Shown here in pieces: positions 35,743 to 44,932 of a stretch of 64,000 nt of DNA. Origin of the DNA: Sphingobacterium composti. Lineage in GTDB: Bacteria; Bacteroidota; Bacteroidia; Sphingobacteriales; Sphingobacteriaceae. The notes beneath the pieces are model-generated. The model was not told the DNA's origin and did no database searches. It saw only the letters and a program-made list of their open reading frames with translations. How positions within the stretch are numbered: position 1 is the stretch's first letter; every line of letters starts with the position of its first letter. The position numbers and the translations under genes were made by a program. The stretch spans positions 1 to 64,000 of the forward strand of contig NZ_WUQZ01000008.1 in the NCBI RefSeq assembly GCF_009829075.1. The letters are read 5' to 3'.

Positions 35743-36288
35743 TCAGACTTTCGTCACATTTTTTGATTTCAAGAGCTTGTATTGGTATATTAGAGCTGCA
35801 ATCAAGCCAATAATCACTATGCTAAAAAGATAAATATAGGTGCTACAGCTGTGATCTTCCTCTTCCAATTTTTTAATTGCCTCACGCAATTTATCATTCT
35901 CAGCTTGCAACTTAGAAATGGTTTTCATGTAGGCAGTAACTTGTTGGTCATATTCAGAAGCTAAAAGCTCATAACGTTCTTTTTCACTGTCCTTCAGGTC
36001 TAATAGTTTTCTCGTTTCGACGAAGATGTTATTGTCTGTAATGACTATCTGTTTAAGAATGTCAATGGATTTCTGCATATCTCCTTTGGATTTGAATAAT
36101 CCAAAAATTCCAGTTTTTTGTTGCAATGAAGAGTCATATTCTCCAAATTTCTTTGCACGTGCATTGAGCAAATTATTTACCTTTTGACGTTGATCTTCAA
36201 AATTAGATGAAGAATCTAAGGGTGTTTGCGCAAATAAAGTAGGAGTTGAACTCAAAAAAAAGAATAGTGCGAATAGCCAGTTTTTCAT
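35743..36288 (-). CDS. Exported coiled-coil protein with C-terminal membrane anchor
   Basis: A 181-residue protein with a signal peptide (cleavage after FAQ or before QTPLD), a long coiled coil (about residues 75-145) and a single C-terminal transmembrane helix (YIYLFSIVIIGLIAALIYQYK) followed by a short basic tail LLKSKNVTKV. The body would lie in the periplasm with the tail in the cytosol. I recognise no family. It lies between the ABC exporter and a divergently transcribed lipoprotein gene. Confidence 0.6.
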   Translation of the reverse strand: MKNWLFALFFFLSSTPTLFAQTPLDSSSNFEDQRQKVNNLLNARAKKFGEYDSSLQQKTGIFGLFKSKGDMQKSIDILKQIVITDNNIFVETRKLLDLKDSEKERYELLASEYDQQVTAYMKTISKLQAENDKLREAIKKLEEEDHSCSTYIYLFSIVIIGLIAALIYQYKLLKSKNVTKV

Positions 36289-36414
36289 TTGTTACGTGTT
36301 ACGGTTTGACTGAGGTATATGACTGTTGGATGCTGATTAAGTTTAATTTTTTTCTTTTTTATTGTAGCAATAAAAGCGCCTTTACGTTCTATGTGCATAC
36401 TAAACAACCAAATT

Positions 36415-37662
36415 ATGAATTTAATAAAATCTTTTTTATTTCTTGGCTTGGCAATAGGCTGTCTGTCTGGATGTGATAAAGTAGAGCGAAATACCTATTA
36501 CAAGGTAAGTCTACCTGTATTAGAGAAAATGGCTGATATTCGGGCTAAATCACTTACCACTGTCGCTCCCAAACCGTTAACGGAAAGTGGTAAGATTTAT
36601 ATTTTTAAAGATTATTTATTTATCAATGAACCTTTAAAAGGTATACATATTTATAATAATAGTAATCCCGCAACCCCAAAGCCGATATCATTTTTGAATA
36701 TACCTGGTAACGTAGATATGGCTGTAAAGGATAATGTTCTTTATGCAGATAGTTTCGTTGACTTGCTCACTTTTGATTTGTCACATCCTGATAAGCCAAC
36801 ATTATTGAATCGCATAGAGGATGTTTTTAAGCAATTATATTACTACGATATTGAAACCAAGACTATGTCAAATGTGGCTGTGGAATATGTGGATACAGTT
36901 TTGAATAGGGAAGATTTTTATAAATACAATCCTCATATCAAACATAACTTTGAAATGGTGAATTATGATGCTGGATCTGGAGTTGGCTCGTATGGACAAG
37001 GAGGCTCGATGGCTCGATTTACTTTAGCTAATGATCATCTTTATACCGTAGATAATTCATCCCTTAATCTGTTTGATGTATCAGATAAAACCAAACCTTC
37101 TTTCAAGAAAAATATCACGTTGGGTTGGGGAATTGAGACGATTTTTCCATATAAAAATAACCTATTTATTGGATCCAATTCAGGAATGTTCATTTATAAT
37201 ATAGATAGTGCTGCAGAACCCAAACAAGAATCTGTGTACTCCCATTTGCGCGCTTGTGATCCCGTGGTCGTGAATGATGATTATGCTTTTGTGACTTTAC
37301 GTACTGGTGCGGCCTGCGCTGGAGTGGTCAATGTGTTGGAAATTGTCGATATTAAGGATTTAAAAAATCCTAAATTATTAAAGACTTTTCAAATGCAAAA
37401 CCCGCATGGCTTAGGATTAGCAACCGATGTATTGTATATCTGCGAAGGAAAATTTGGATTTAAAAGTTTCGATGCGAAGGATGTGACAAAAGTTGGCGAT
37501 TTACAATTAGAGCATCTAAAGGATTTGCATAGTACAGATGTAATCCCAGGGCCGAAATCTCTTATTGTTATAGGTGAAAATGGTGTTTGCCAATACGATT
37601 ATGCTAATAAGTCGAAGTTGAGATTATTAAGTTGCATATCTGTTAATTCCACTCACGATTAG
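36415..37662 (+). CDS. LVIVD-type beta-propeller-like lipoprotein
   Basis: A 415-residue lipoprotein with signal sequence and lipobox LSGC (then DKVERNTYYK). The mature part has repeated units of the LVIVD type, each with a strand reading like LYTVDNSSLNLFDVSDKTKPSF, or NVLEIVDIKDLKNPKLLKTF, or LYICEGKFGFKSFDAKDVTK. These repeats form beta-propellers at the cell surface in related proteins. I chose ATG 36415 as it gives a compact lipoprotein signal; ATG 36391 in frame is also possible. It is directly followed (1 base gap) by a beta-barrel gene, so the two probably form an outer-membrane pair. Confidence 0.75.
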   Translation: MNLIKSFLFLGLAIGCLSGCDKVERNTYYKVSLPVLEKMADIRAKSLTTVAPKPLTESGKIYIFKDYLFINEPLKGIHIYNNSNPATPKPISFLNIPGNVDMAVKDNVLYADSFVDLLTFDLSHPDKPTLLNRIEDVFKQLYYYDIETKTMSNVAVEYVDTVLNREDFYKYNPHIKHNFEMVNYDAGSGVGSYGQGGSMARFTLANDHLYTVDNSSLNLFDVSDKTKPSFKKNITLGWGIETIFPYKNNLFIGSNSGMFIYNIDSAAEPKQESVYSHLRACDPVVVNDDYAFVTLRTGAACAGVVNVLEIVDIKDLKNPKLLKTFQMQNPHGLGLATDVLYICEGKFGFKSFDAKDVTKVGDLQLEHLKDLHSTDVIPGPKSLIVIGENGVCQYDYANKSKLRLLSCISVNSTHD

Positions 37663-37663
37663 T

Positions 37664-38293
37664 ATGAAGGAAATTTTGCTGTGCTTTTTTCTAGCGCTCA
37701 GTTTGCATGCTGCCAATGCTCAAGATAAAAAGCAGACTACACTTATTGAGGGAGGTCTTCTGACGTATGGAGTAGCCACTAAAGAATTAGGCTTTTCATT
37801 TAGAGGTATACATAGCAAGAAAGTTTTGCCTGACTTGTATGTTGGGTTGGGTACTGGATACGAGAAATATATGATGAACGAAGTAGATGGCAAGGCTTTC
37901 AAAATATTGCCACTTTTTGTTCAAGGAAAATATGTTCTCAATTCTGAAAAGTCAAGTTCTTTATTTGCGGCATTAGACCTAGGATACGGGATGGGCATGC
38001 TAAATAAAGAGCAACAAACGGAATTTGAAAAAACCACCCATAAAGGTGGAATGCTTGCCTCGCCTCAAATTGGTGTTGTGTTTAATACAAAACGTAGACA
38101 AGAGTTTATTACGCTATCATTTGGATATAAATATCAAGGATTTGCCGAGAAGCGGTATTACAATTCTTTGTGGTCAATTGGAACACCTATACAAGACGAA
38201 ATGGATTCATCTCCATTGCAGGGTTATGATAATTTTACGGATAGTAAATACCATTTGCACAGGTTGTCCATTATGTTGGGTTTTGGGTTTTAA
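37664..38293 (+). CDS. Small outer-membrane beta-barrel protein
   Basis: A 209-residue protein with signal peptide (cleavage before QDKKQTTLIEGG) and about eight amphipathic strands (for example DLYVGLGTGYEKYM, SSLFAALDLGYGMGML, EFITLSFGYKYQGF), ending with LSIMLGFGF, a terminal aromatic residue as expected for outer-membrane insertion. No named family. It is encoded 1 base after the LVIVD lipoprotein stop, pointing to co-translation and a shared role. Confidence 0.75.
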   Translation: MKEILLCFFLALSLHAANAQDKKQTTLIEGGLLTYGVATKELGFSFRGIHSKKVLPDLYVGLGTGYEKYMMNEVDGKAFKILPLFVQGKYVLNSEKSSSLFAALDLGYGMGMLNKEQQTEFEKTTHKGGMLASPQIGVVFNTKRRQEFITLSFGYKYQGFAEKRYYNSLWSIGTPIQDEMDSSPLQGYDNFTDSKYHLHRLSIMLGFGF

Positions 38294-39076
38294 TTAAGCT
38301 GTAAACTCCACCATGATGGTTTCGTCGGGATGAAGCCCCAAAAGTGTACTAGCATTTCCTTTGTTGATAGCAATTTCCAAGTAATTAGAAATTCCAAATA
38401 GACAAAGTTTTTCGCCTTCGGACACCTCATTATAATGCCAACTCATTTTGTTAATGGTTTCATTACGTTTGAAGTGCAGGATAAAGTTACGACCCTTTTG
38501 TACTTGGTTAAATAAATCTTTGCTGATATTACTTATCACATTACCAAAAGAATCGATGTATGAAACATGCCCTTTGATGATATTGCCTTCTATAATTGGC
38601 AATAGAGTTACTTTTTGTAAAGGTGACTCAATTTTAGAGCCGAGCTCAGCTATATCTTTGCCAGAAGCAATATGACAAGCAGCTTTTACCAAGATATCTG
38701 CTAAGGGAAAGTGCAAGAATCGTAAATCTTGCATTATTTCTATTTCGTGCAATTCTTCGGCAGTATGCTCGCCTAAAATAATGCTAAAAATACCATTGTC
38801 AGCACCTACGAAATAGTGACCATTGTGCTTCATGGCAATATATCTACTGCCTTCTTGGAAAACAGTATCAATTCCTATAAGATGAACAGTATTCTTAGGG
38901 AAATAATGATAGGCATTTTGAATTACAAAAGCTGCATTCTGAATATTAAAAGAAGGTATTTCATGGGTGATATCAATCAACCTCACATCGGGAAGCAATG
39001 AAATGATGCTTCCTTTAAGCGCCGCTTGATAAAAATCACGGTACCCAAGATCTGTTGTTAATGTTATTACACTCAT
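38294..39076 (-). CDS. S-adenosyl-L-methionine hydrolase/hydroxide adenosyltransferase (DUF62)
   Basis: A 260-residue protein of the SAM hydroxide adenosyltransferase family. Key blocks are TLTTDLGYRDFYQAALKG at the start, DITHEIPSFNIQNAAFVI, and GADNGIFSIILGE; the C-terminal domain has GHVSYIDSFGNVISNIS. In characterised members the conserved Asp, Arg and His activate water to split SAM into adenosine and methionine. Its convergent neighbour ends at the adjacent base, and it is divergent from phoH. Confidence 0.92.
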   Translation of the reverse strand: MSVITLTTDLGYRDFYQAALKGSIISLLPDVRLIDITHEIPSFNIQNAAFVIQNAYHYFPKNTVHLIGIDTVFQEGSRYIAMKHNGHYFVGADNGIFSIILGEHTAEELHEIEIMQDLRFLHFPLADILVKAACHIASGKDIAELGSKIESPLQKVTLLPIIEGNIIKGHVSYIDSFGNVISNISKDLFNQVQKGRNFILHFKRNETINKMSWHYNEVSEGEKLCLFGISNYLEIAINKGNASTLLGLHPDETIMVEFTA

Positions 39077-39231
39077 TATTTTGTTAGTGCGTAAGATTGA
39101 CGCTCCTTAAAATTCCTTAATATTTTCAAAAATTGATTACAAAGGTATAAAAACTACCCATGTTAATCCCTTTAATAAAGGTAAAATAATGAATATTTTT
39201 TAGAATTGGTGAGAGTCAGAATATTAGTTTG

Positions 39232-39239
39232 TATTTTTG
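39232..39239 (+). promoter_or_regulatory. Predicted -7 promoter box of phoH
   Basis: TATTTTTG matches TAnnTTTG exactly and lies 83 bases upstream of the phoH start, giving a leader of about 75 bases. A TTGG motif lies 22 bases upstream, slightly more than the usual spacing. Confidence 0.4.
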
Positions 39240-39322
39240 TTAGGTAAGATGAAACCATTCTATTCACAGTAGTGAAAATGATGACTAATACTTCGAAACT
39301 TCTATACTAAAAATTTAATAAT

Positions 39323-40300
39323 TTGAGTGAGTTAATAATTAATTTAGAAGGTGTTAATCTGGCTTCTCTTTGGGGGGCTGACAATGAAAATTTTGAAGCT
39401 GTAAAACAGAGATTTCCAAAATTAAAATTGATTGCTAGAGGTTCAGAACTCAAAGTTTTGGGTGAAGAGTCTGAGCAAAAAGTTTTTGAATCAATTTTTA
39501 CTAATATTGTAGATCATGTTTCAAAATTTAACAATTTGGAACTTATTCAGTTGGAAGAATTGTTAGGGATACCTTTATCGTCTGCGTCTAGTGCCGAAAA
39601 GGAGAAATCAGATGCGTCTTCAGTATTAAAAGGCGAACCTATTGTTTATGGACCAAATGGTCTAATTGTTCGTGCCCGCACACCAAATCAACGCAAAATG
39701 GTGGATAGTATTATTAAGAATGATATCTTATTTGCTATTGGCCCTGCTGGTACTGGAAAGACTTATACAGCTGTTGCGCTAGCTGTACGTGCCTTACGCA
39801 ACAAAGAAATAAAGCGTATTATCCTGACTCGTCCAGCTGTAGAGGCTGGAGAAAATCTTGGTTTTTTACCAGGGGACTTGAAGGAAAAGGTTGACCCTTA
39901 TTTGAGACCTTTATACGATGCCTTGGATGATATGATTCCTGCTGAAAAACTGAAAGGCTATCTAGAAAACAGAACTATTGAAGTGGCGCCATTAGCATTT
40001 ATGCGTGGCCGAACATTGGACAATTGTTTCGTGATTTTAGATGAAGCTCAGAATGCTACCGATATGCAGTTGAAAATGTTTTTGACACGTATGGGACCTA
40101 CAGCTAAGTTTATTGTAACGGGTGATTTGACACAAATAGATTTGCCAAAGAAGAACCAATCAGGATTGGCGACAGCCATCAAAATCTTGGATGGTATCAA
40201 AGGGATAGACATCGTATACTTAACCGGTAGCGATGTTGTACGTCACAAATTGGTGAAACGCATTTTAGAAGCTTACGGAGATTTAAATAATAATAATTAA
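39323..40300 (+). CDS. phoH: PhoH-family ATPase
   Basis: A 325-residue PhoH-like protein. Walker A GPAGTGKT is at residues 140-147, and Walker B reads FVILDEAQNATD. The N-terminal region starts LSELIINLEGVNLASLWG and the C-terminus VRHKLVKRILEAYG, as usual. PhoH is a cytosolic ATPase, often linked with YbeY/YbeZ and rRNA or RNA metabolism. The start is TTG at 39323: the next ATG would remove conserved sequence. A clear terminator follows. Confidence 0.9.
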   Translation: MSELIINLEGVNLASLWGADNENFEAVKQRFPKLKLIARGSELKVLGEESEQKVFESIFTNIVDHVSKFNNLELIQLEELLGIPLSSASSAEKEKSDASSVLKGEPIVYGPNGLIVRARTPNQRKMVDSIIKNDILFAIGPAGTGKTYTAVALAVRALRNKEIKRIILTRPAVEAGENLGFLPGDLKEKVDPYLRPLYDALDDMIPAEKLKGYLENRTIEVAPLAFMRGRTLDNCFVILDEAQNATDMQLKMFLTRMGPTAKFIVTGDLTQIDLPKKNQSGLATAIKILDGIKGIDIVYLTGSDVVRHKLVKRILEAYGDLNNNN

Positions 40301-40308
40301 TATAATAC

Positions 40309-40330
40309 GGCACCTTGGGGTGCCATTTTT
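40309..40330 (+). terminator. Intrinsic terminator after phoH
   Basis: A 6-base GC-rich stem ggcacc/ggtgcc with loop ttgg is followed by attttt. It lies 8 bases beyond the phoH stop and just before purC. Confidence 0.8.
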
Positions 40331-40336
40331 GATAGT

Positions 40337-41281
40337 ATGAGTGCGATAAAAGAAACGAATTTCAATTTTGATAAACAAACGGCATTTTATAGAGGTAAAG
40401 TCAGAGATGTATATACTATAGATGACGAATATTTGGTGATGGTGGCTTCGGATCGAATTTCGGCATTTGATGTAGTATTACCTCGACCGATTCCTTACAA
40501 AGGGCAGGTGTTAAATCAAATTGCAGAAAAATTTTTGAAAGCTACAGCAGATATTCTTCCTAATTGGGTAATTTCTGTTCCAGATCCTTCTGCTACAGTT
40601 GGGCATATGTGCGAGCCTTTCAAAGTGGAAATGGTGATTCGTGGCTATTTGTCTGGACATGCTTGGCGTACTTATCGTGATGGCGGTCGTGTATTGTGTG
40701 GTGTAACCATGCCTGAAGGACTAAAAGAAAATGATAAATTCCCAAAACCTATTATTACACCTACTACAAAAGCTGCGGTGGGGCACGATGAAGATATTTC
40801 AAAAGAAGATATCATTGCGAAAGGCATCGTGAGTAAAGAAGATTATGAGCAATTAGAAAAATATGCACACGCTTTGTATCAAAGAGGTACGGAAATTGCT
40901 AAGGAAAGAGGACTGATATTAGTAGATACGAAATATGAGTTTGGGAAGAAAGATGGACAAATCTATTTGATGGATGAAATTCATACACCAGATTCATCTC
41001 GCTATTTCTACCTAGAAGGATATGAAGAGAGACAAGCCAATGGAGAGCCTCAAAAACAACTTTCGAAAGAATTTGTACGTCAGTGGTTAATTGAAAATGG
41101 TTTTCAAGGTAAAGAAGGTCAGCAAGTTCCAGAGATGACAGATGAGATTGTTCAATCCATTTCTGAACGTTATATCGAGTTGTATGAGCATATTACTGGC
41201 GAAAAATTCCAATATCCAGCAGAGGGTGAAGTGTTAGCAAGAGTCGAGAATAATGTCAGCAAATCATTGCTAGAATTATAA
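40337..41281 (+). CDS. purC: Phosphoribosylaminoimidazole-succinocarboxamide synthase
   Basis: A 314-residue SAICAR synthase, the longer form. Motifs include [36 protein letters not shown] in short pieces, [13 protein letters not shown], and LVDTKYEFG with [15 protein letters not shown]. It joins aspartate to CAIR in purine synthesis. It starts the plus-strand row purC, STAS protein, rnz, hisC-IE, although different promoters may serve them. Confidence 0.97.
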   Translation: MSAIKETNFNFDKQTAFYRGKVRDVYTIDDEYLVMVASDRISAFDVVLPRPIPYKGQVLNQIAEKFLKATADILPNWVISVPDPSATVGHMCEPFKVEMVIRGYLSGHAWRTYRDGGRVLCGVTMPEGLKENDKFPKPIITPTTKAAVGHDEDISKEDIIAKGIVSKEDYEQLEKYAHALYQRGTEIAKERGLILVDTKYEFGKKDGQIYLMDEIHTPDSSRYFYLEGYEERQANGEPQKQLSKEFVRQWLIENGFQGKEGQQVPEMTDEIVQSISERYIELYEHITGEKFQYPAEGEVLARVENNVSKSLLEL

Positions 41282-41301
41282 TCACTATACAAAACTACAT
41301 T

Positions 41302-41676
41302 ATGAAATACACAATTGATAAGCACGAGCGATATGTTGTCATCGAACCATTGCGTGAGGTAATTGATGGTCATGCGGCTAATTATTTGAAAGGCGAATTC
41401 ATGTTACGAAATACCGCAGGACAGCGTAATATTGTGCTAGATCTAAATCAAGTGAATGAGATCACAGAAGAAGGTTTACGAATGGGACTATTAGCGCATC
41501 GATTGTGTCATACTGTGGGTGGAGATTTTATTATCATTAATATCAAACCGCAGATAGAACAGATGTTAAAAGTCTTACATTTGGATAAGCATTTTACCAT
41601 TTTGAAATCATTGGCTGCGGCTGAAGATTTTATTTTTGGAAATGAACTAAAACGTGATTTAATAGGAGGACAATAA
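41302..41676 (+). CDS. STAS-domain protein lacking the phospho-acceptor serine
   Basis: A 124-residue STAS-domain protein of anti-sigma-antagonist type (NIVLDLNQVNEI then HRLCHTVGGDFIIINI). Related Bacteroidota proteins that precede ribonuclease Z carry a DSSG motif in the equivalent loop, where the Ser is phosphorylated. Here it reads TEEGLRMGL, with both Ser positions replaced by Glu and the Asp by Thr. The codons (aca gaa gaa ggt) leave no doubt. The protein is therefore unlikely to be switched by Ser phosphorylation at this position and might mimic the phosphorylated state. It lies 4 bases before rnz. Confidence 0.85.
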   Translation: MKYTIDKHERYVVIEPLREVIDGHAANYLKGEFMLRNTAGQRNIVLDLNQVNEITEEGLRMGLLAHRLCHTVGGDFIIINIKPQIEQMLKVLHLDKHFTILKSLAAAEDFIFGNELKRDLIGGQ

Positions 41677-41680
41677 TTTT

Positions 41681-42592
41681 ATGAAATTTGAAGTTTTGAT
41701 TTTGGGAAATAGTTCGGCTACGCCCATCTTTGACCGGCATCCGACAGCCCAAATTATAAATTTCAATGAACAAATATTCTTAATCGACTGTGGTGAGGGT
41801 ACACAAATGCAATTGCACCGCTATGGTGTCAAGAGTAATAAAATATCACACATTTTCATCAGTCATTTGCATGGGGATCACTATTTGGGTCTTGTGGGTT
41901 TGTTGTCGTCAATGAATCTGCATGGTCGCCATAGTGATCTTCATTTATATGGTCCTGAGCCATTGATTGAAATTATAAATCTGCAACTCAAATATTCGGA
42001 GACATTTTTACAATACAATTTGATATTTCATCCGACTAATCCACATGCGGAAGAGTTAATTTTTCAGAATAATTCCATTTCGGTGACATCATTTCCGTTA
42101 CTACATCGAGTTCCTACAACAGGGTTTCGTTTTGATGAAAAGCAACGTAATGCTTCTATTATTCGCGAGAAAATCGCGAATATGAATATTCCAACAGTTT
42201 TTCTTCCGTTGTTGAAACGAGGACAGGATTGTGTGGATGTCGATGGCACTGTATATCGAGCTACTGAGCTCACAAAACCAGCTCCAGCACCACGAAGTTA
42301 TGCATATTGTTCGGATACACGGGCTTTTGAGTCGTATATGTCTAGCATACAAAATGTAGATTTGCTGTATCATGAAAGCACATTTATGCACGACATGTTG
42401 TCAAGAGCAGTAGAAACATTTCACTCTACCTGCCTTGAAGCTGGACAAGTTGCAAAGCAAGTTGGTGCTAAAAAATTATTGCTTGGACATTATTCTGCGA
42501 GATACCGTGAACTTACAGCTCTTTTAGAGGAGGCAAAATTAGAATTTGTCAATACAGAGTTGAGTTTAGAAGGAAAATGGTATAATGTATAG
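41681..42592 (+). CDS. rnz: Ribonuclease Z
   Basis: A 303-residue metallo-beta-lactamase-fold nuclease with the SHLHGDHYLGLVG motif (His62, His64, Asp66, His67), DCGEGTQMQLHRYG upstream, and HSTCLEAGQVAKQ with LGHYSARY near the end. It removes the 3' trailer of tRNA precursors. The upstream STAS gene ends 4 bases before its start, a linkage common in this phylum. Confidence 0.95.
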   Translation: MKFEVLILGNSSATPIFDRHPTAQIINFNEQIFLIDCGEGTQMQLHRYGVKSNKISHIFISHLHGDHYLGLVGLLSSMNLHGRHSDLHLYGPEPLIEIINLQLKYSETFLQYNLIFHPTNPHAEELIFQNNSISVTSFPLLHRVPTTGFRFDEKQRNASIIREKIANMNIPTVFLPLLKRGQDCVDVDGTVYRATELTKPAPAPRSYAYCSDTRAFESYMSSIQNVDLLYHESTFMHDMLSRAVETFHSTCLEAGQVAKQVGAKKLLLGHYSARYRELTALLEEAKLEFVNTELSLEGKWYNV

Positions 42593-42625
42593 TGTTTTTG
42601 TATAATTTTCCTCATATTTACGCCT

Positions 42626-42647
42626 TAATTTTAACAGGCTAAAATTA
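42626..42647 (+). other. Inverted repeat overlapping the hisC start codon
   Basis: Arms taatttta (42626-42633) and taaaatta (42640-42647) are perfect complements around 6 bases, and the right arm includes the first base of the hisC ATG. It could be a weak mRNA hairpin at the translation start or a protein-binding site; A/T content makes chance likely. Confidence 0.35.
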
Positions 42648-43699
42648 TGTCTTTTAACTTAGAGAATCTTTTACGGGACAACATCAAAAGGCTAGTCCCT
42701 TATTCCTCTGCTCGTGATGAGTTCAAAGGAGAAGCGTCGGTATTGTTGGATGCCAATGAAAATTCATTTGGCTCTCCACTACCGCATCATTACAACCGCT
42801 ATCCTGACCCATTACAACATCAAGTTAAAAGCAAACTTTCTTCCATCAAAGGTATTCCTGCAGACAATATTTTCTTAGGAAATGGCAGTGATGAGGCGAT
42901 TGATATCTTGTACAGAGCTTTTTGTAAACCTGGTGTGGACAATGTGATTTTGGTTCCGCCAACATACGGCATGTACGAAGTTTCTGCCAATATCAATGAT
43001 GTAGAAATTCGTAAAGTGAATTTGACTCCAGATTATCAGTTAAATTTGGATGGTATTGCGGCAGCCATTGATGCAAATACAAAATTGATTTTCATTTGTT
43101 CGCCAAATAACCCAACAGGAAATAGCATTCGTCGTCAAGATATCGAAACAGTTTTGACCAATTTTGACGGTATCGTCGTAATTGATGAGGCGTATATCAA
43201 TTTCTCAAAACAACGTTCGTTCACACAAGAATTGAACGAATTTCCGAATTTGGTGATTTTGCAAACTTTGTCAAAGGCGTGGGGATTAGCGGCATTACGT
43301 TTGGGAATGGCATTCGCAAGCAAAGAAATTATCGCTGTTTTCAATAAAATAAAACCACCTTACAATATCAACCAAGCAACTCAAGATTTAGTTTTGGAAG
43401 CATTGGGAAATGTTGAGCAGGTGAATCAATGGATTAAAGATACGGTTGCGGAGCGTGAAAAATTGGTTGAAGCGTTAGTGACAATCGAGCAAATCCATCA
43501 CATTACACCTTCGGACGCTAACTTTATCTTGGCTAAATTAGTAGAACCACGTGAACTGTATAATTTCTTAGTGAATCAAGGAATTATTGTACGTGACCGT
43601 TCAAAAGTAGAATTATGCGAAGGCTGTCTACGTATCACTGTGGGTACAGCAGACGAGAATATCAAATTAATAGAGGCTATCAAGCAATTTTATATATAA
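42647..43699 (+). CDS. hisC: Histidinol-phosphate aminotransferase
   Basis: A 350-residue PLP-dependent aminotransferase. The PLP lysine is K210 in LQTLSKAWGLAALRLG, with SPNNPTGNSI and FVVIDEAYINF-like blocks. The NH2-terminal LRDNIKRLVPYSSARDEF is typical of Bacteroidota HisC. It makes L-histidinol phosphate. It heads the his row here; hisG and hisD, which usually precede it in this phylum, are not in the window. It is 54 bases behind rnz. Confidence 0.96.
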   Translation: MSFNLENLLRDNIKRLVPYSSARDEFKGEASVLLDANENSFGSPLPHHYNRYPDPLQHQVKSKLSSIKGIPADNIFLGNGSDEAIDILYRAFCKPGVDNVILVPPTYGMYEVSANINDVEIRKVNLTPDYQLNLDGIAAAIDANTKLIFICSPNNPTGNSIRRQDIETVLTNFDGIVVIDEAYINFSKQRSFTQELNEFPNLVILQTLSKAWGLAALRLGMAFASKEIIAVFNKIKPPYNINQATQDLVLEALGNVEQVNQWIKDTVAEREKLVEALVTIEQIHHITPSDANFILAKLVEPRELYNFLVNQGIIVRDRSKVELCEGCLRITVGTADENIKLIEAIKQFYI

Positions 43700-43705
43700 C
43701 TAACC

Positions 43706-44845
43706 ATGGCAGATTTGATTAAAAGAGTTTTATTTATTGACCGGGACGGCACATTAATCTTAGAGCCCGAGGACCAGCAAATTGATTCTTTTGCAAAATT
43801 GAAGTTTTATCCAGGTGCTTTGCAATACTTACCACGTATAGCGAAAGAACTGGATTTTGAATTGGTATTGGTGTCGAATCAAGATGGTTTGGGTACAGAC
43901 TCACATCCTGAGGCAAACTTTTGGCCCGTACACAATTTTATTATTGAAGTATTAGAAGGCGAAGGGGTTACTTTTGCCAAAGAACATATAGACCGTACTT
44001 TTCCACATGAAAACGCGCCAACACGTAAGCCAGGAATAGGTATGTTGGGTGAGTATTTTGATGCTACAAAATATAACCTGGCCGAATCATTCGTTATAGG
44101 TGACCGCGTAAATGATGTGAAATTAGCACAAAATTTAGATGCTAAAGCTATCTGGTTGCGTAATAATGATGAGTTGGGTAAGCATGAAGGGGTAGAATAT
44201 TCAGAAGAAGCTATTGCTTTAGAAACTTCGGACTGGAAAGCGATTTACGAATTCTTAAAATTAGGTACTCGCACAGGCGAACACCACCGCAAAACGAATG
44301 AGACTGATATTTATATCAAGTTGAATTTGGATGGCTCTGGTAAAGCGGATATCGATACAGGTTTACCTTTCTTCGACCATATGTTGGACCAAATTGCACG
44401 TCACGGTTCGATTGACCTAACGGTGAAAGCGAAGGGTGACTTGCATATTGATGAACATCATACTATCGAAGATACAGGTATCGCTTTAGGTGAAATATTT
44501 TTGAAAGTTTTAGGCGATAAACGAGGAATTGAACGTTATTCTTATACCTTGCCAATGGACGATTGTCTAGCGCAAGTAGCTTTAGACTTCGGTGGACGTA
44601 ATTGGATTGTGTGGGATGCAGAATTCAAACGTGAGAAAATCGGAGATATGCCGACAGAAATGTTTTTCCATTTCTTCAAATCATTCTCTGATGCTTCGAA
44701 ATCGAATTTGAATATCAAAGCTGAAGGCGATAACGAGCACCACAAAATTGAAGCAATTTTCAAAGCTTTTGCGAAGTCAATCAAAAAAGCTATACGCCGT
44801 GACGCAGACAATATGCAGTTGCCAAGTACGAAGGGAGTGTTATAA
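43706..44845 (+). CDS. hisB: Bifunctional histidinol-phosphatase / imidazoleglycerol-phosphate dehydratase
   Basis: A 379-residue fusion. Residues 1 to about 165 are a HAD-family histidinol-phosphatase with nucleophile Asp12 and Asp14 in [12 protein letters not shown]. Residues about 190-379 are the dehydratase with [30 protein letters not shown] and the C-terminal [19 protein letters not shown] metal-site blocks. It catalyses steps 7 and 9 of histidine synthesis. It begins 6 bases after hisC. Confidence 0.97.
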   Translation: MADLIKRVLFIDRDGTLILEPEDQQIDSFAKLKFYPGALQYLPRIAKELDFELVLVSNQDGLGTDSHPEANFWPVHNFIIEVLEGEGVTFAKEHIDRTFPHENAPTRKPGIGMLGEYFDATKYNLAESFVIGDRVNDVKLAQNLDAKAIWLRNNDELGKHEGVEYSEEAIALETSDWKAIYEFLKLGTRTGEHHRKTNETDIYIKLNLDGSGKADIDTGLPFFDHMLDQIARHGSIDLTVKAKGDLHIDEHHTIEDTGIALGEIFLKVLGDKRGIERYSYTLPMDDCLAQVALDFGGRNWIVWDAEFKREKIGDMPTEMFFHFFKSFSDASKSNLNIKAEGDNEHHKIEAIFKAFAKSIKKAIRRDADNMQLPSTKGVL

Positions 44846-44861
44846 TAGTATTTCATTATTT

Positions 44862-44918
44862 AGATATTAGTATTTAGACTTTGGGAATCTAACTACTAAC
44901 TACTAAGTACTAATATCT
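44862..44918. repeat. AT-rich inverted repeat between hisB and hisH
   Basis: An 11-base perfect inverted repeat, agatattagta (44862-44872) and tactaatatct (44908-44918), encloses a stretch of tandem ctaact-like repeats. It fills the only long gap within hisCBHAF and resembles small dispersed intergenic elements seen in Bacteroidota (recollection). It could fold in the polycistronic mRNA. Confidence 0.55.
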
Positions 44919-44932
44919 AATATCTTTATAAT

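Noticed and set aside
38025..38297. Plus-strand frame overlapping the small beta-barrel gene
   Set aside because: It overlaps the supported barrel gene in another frame and shows no signal, family or codon-use support.
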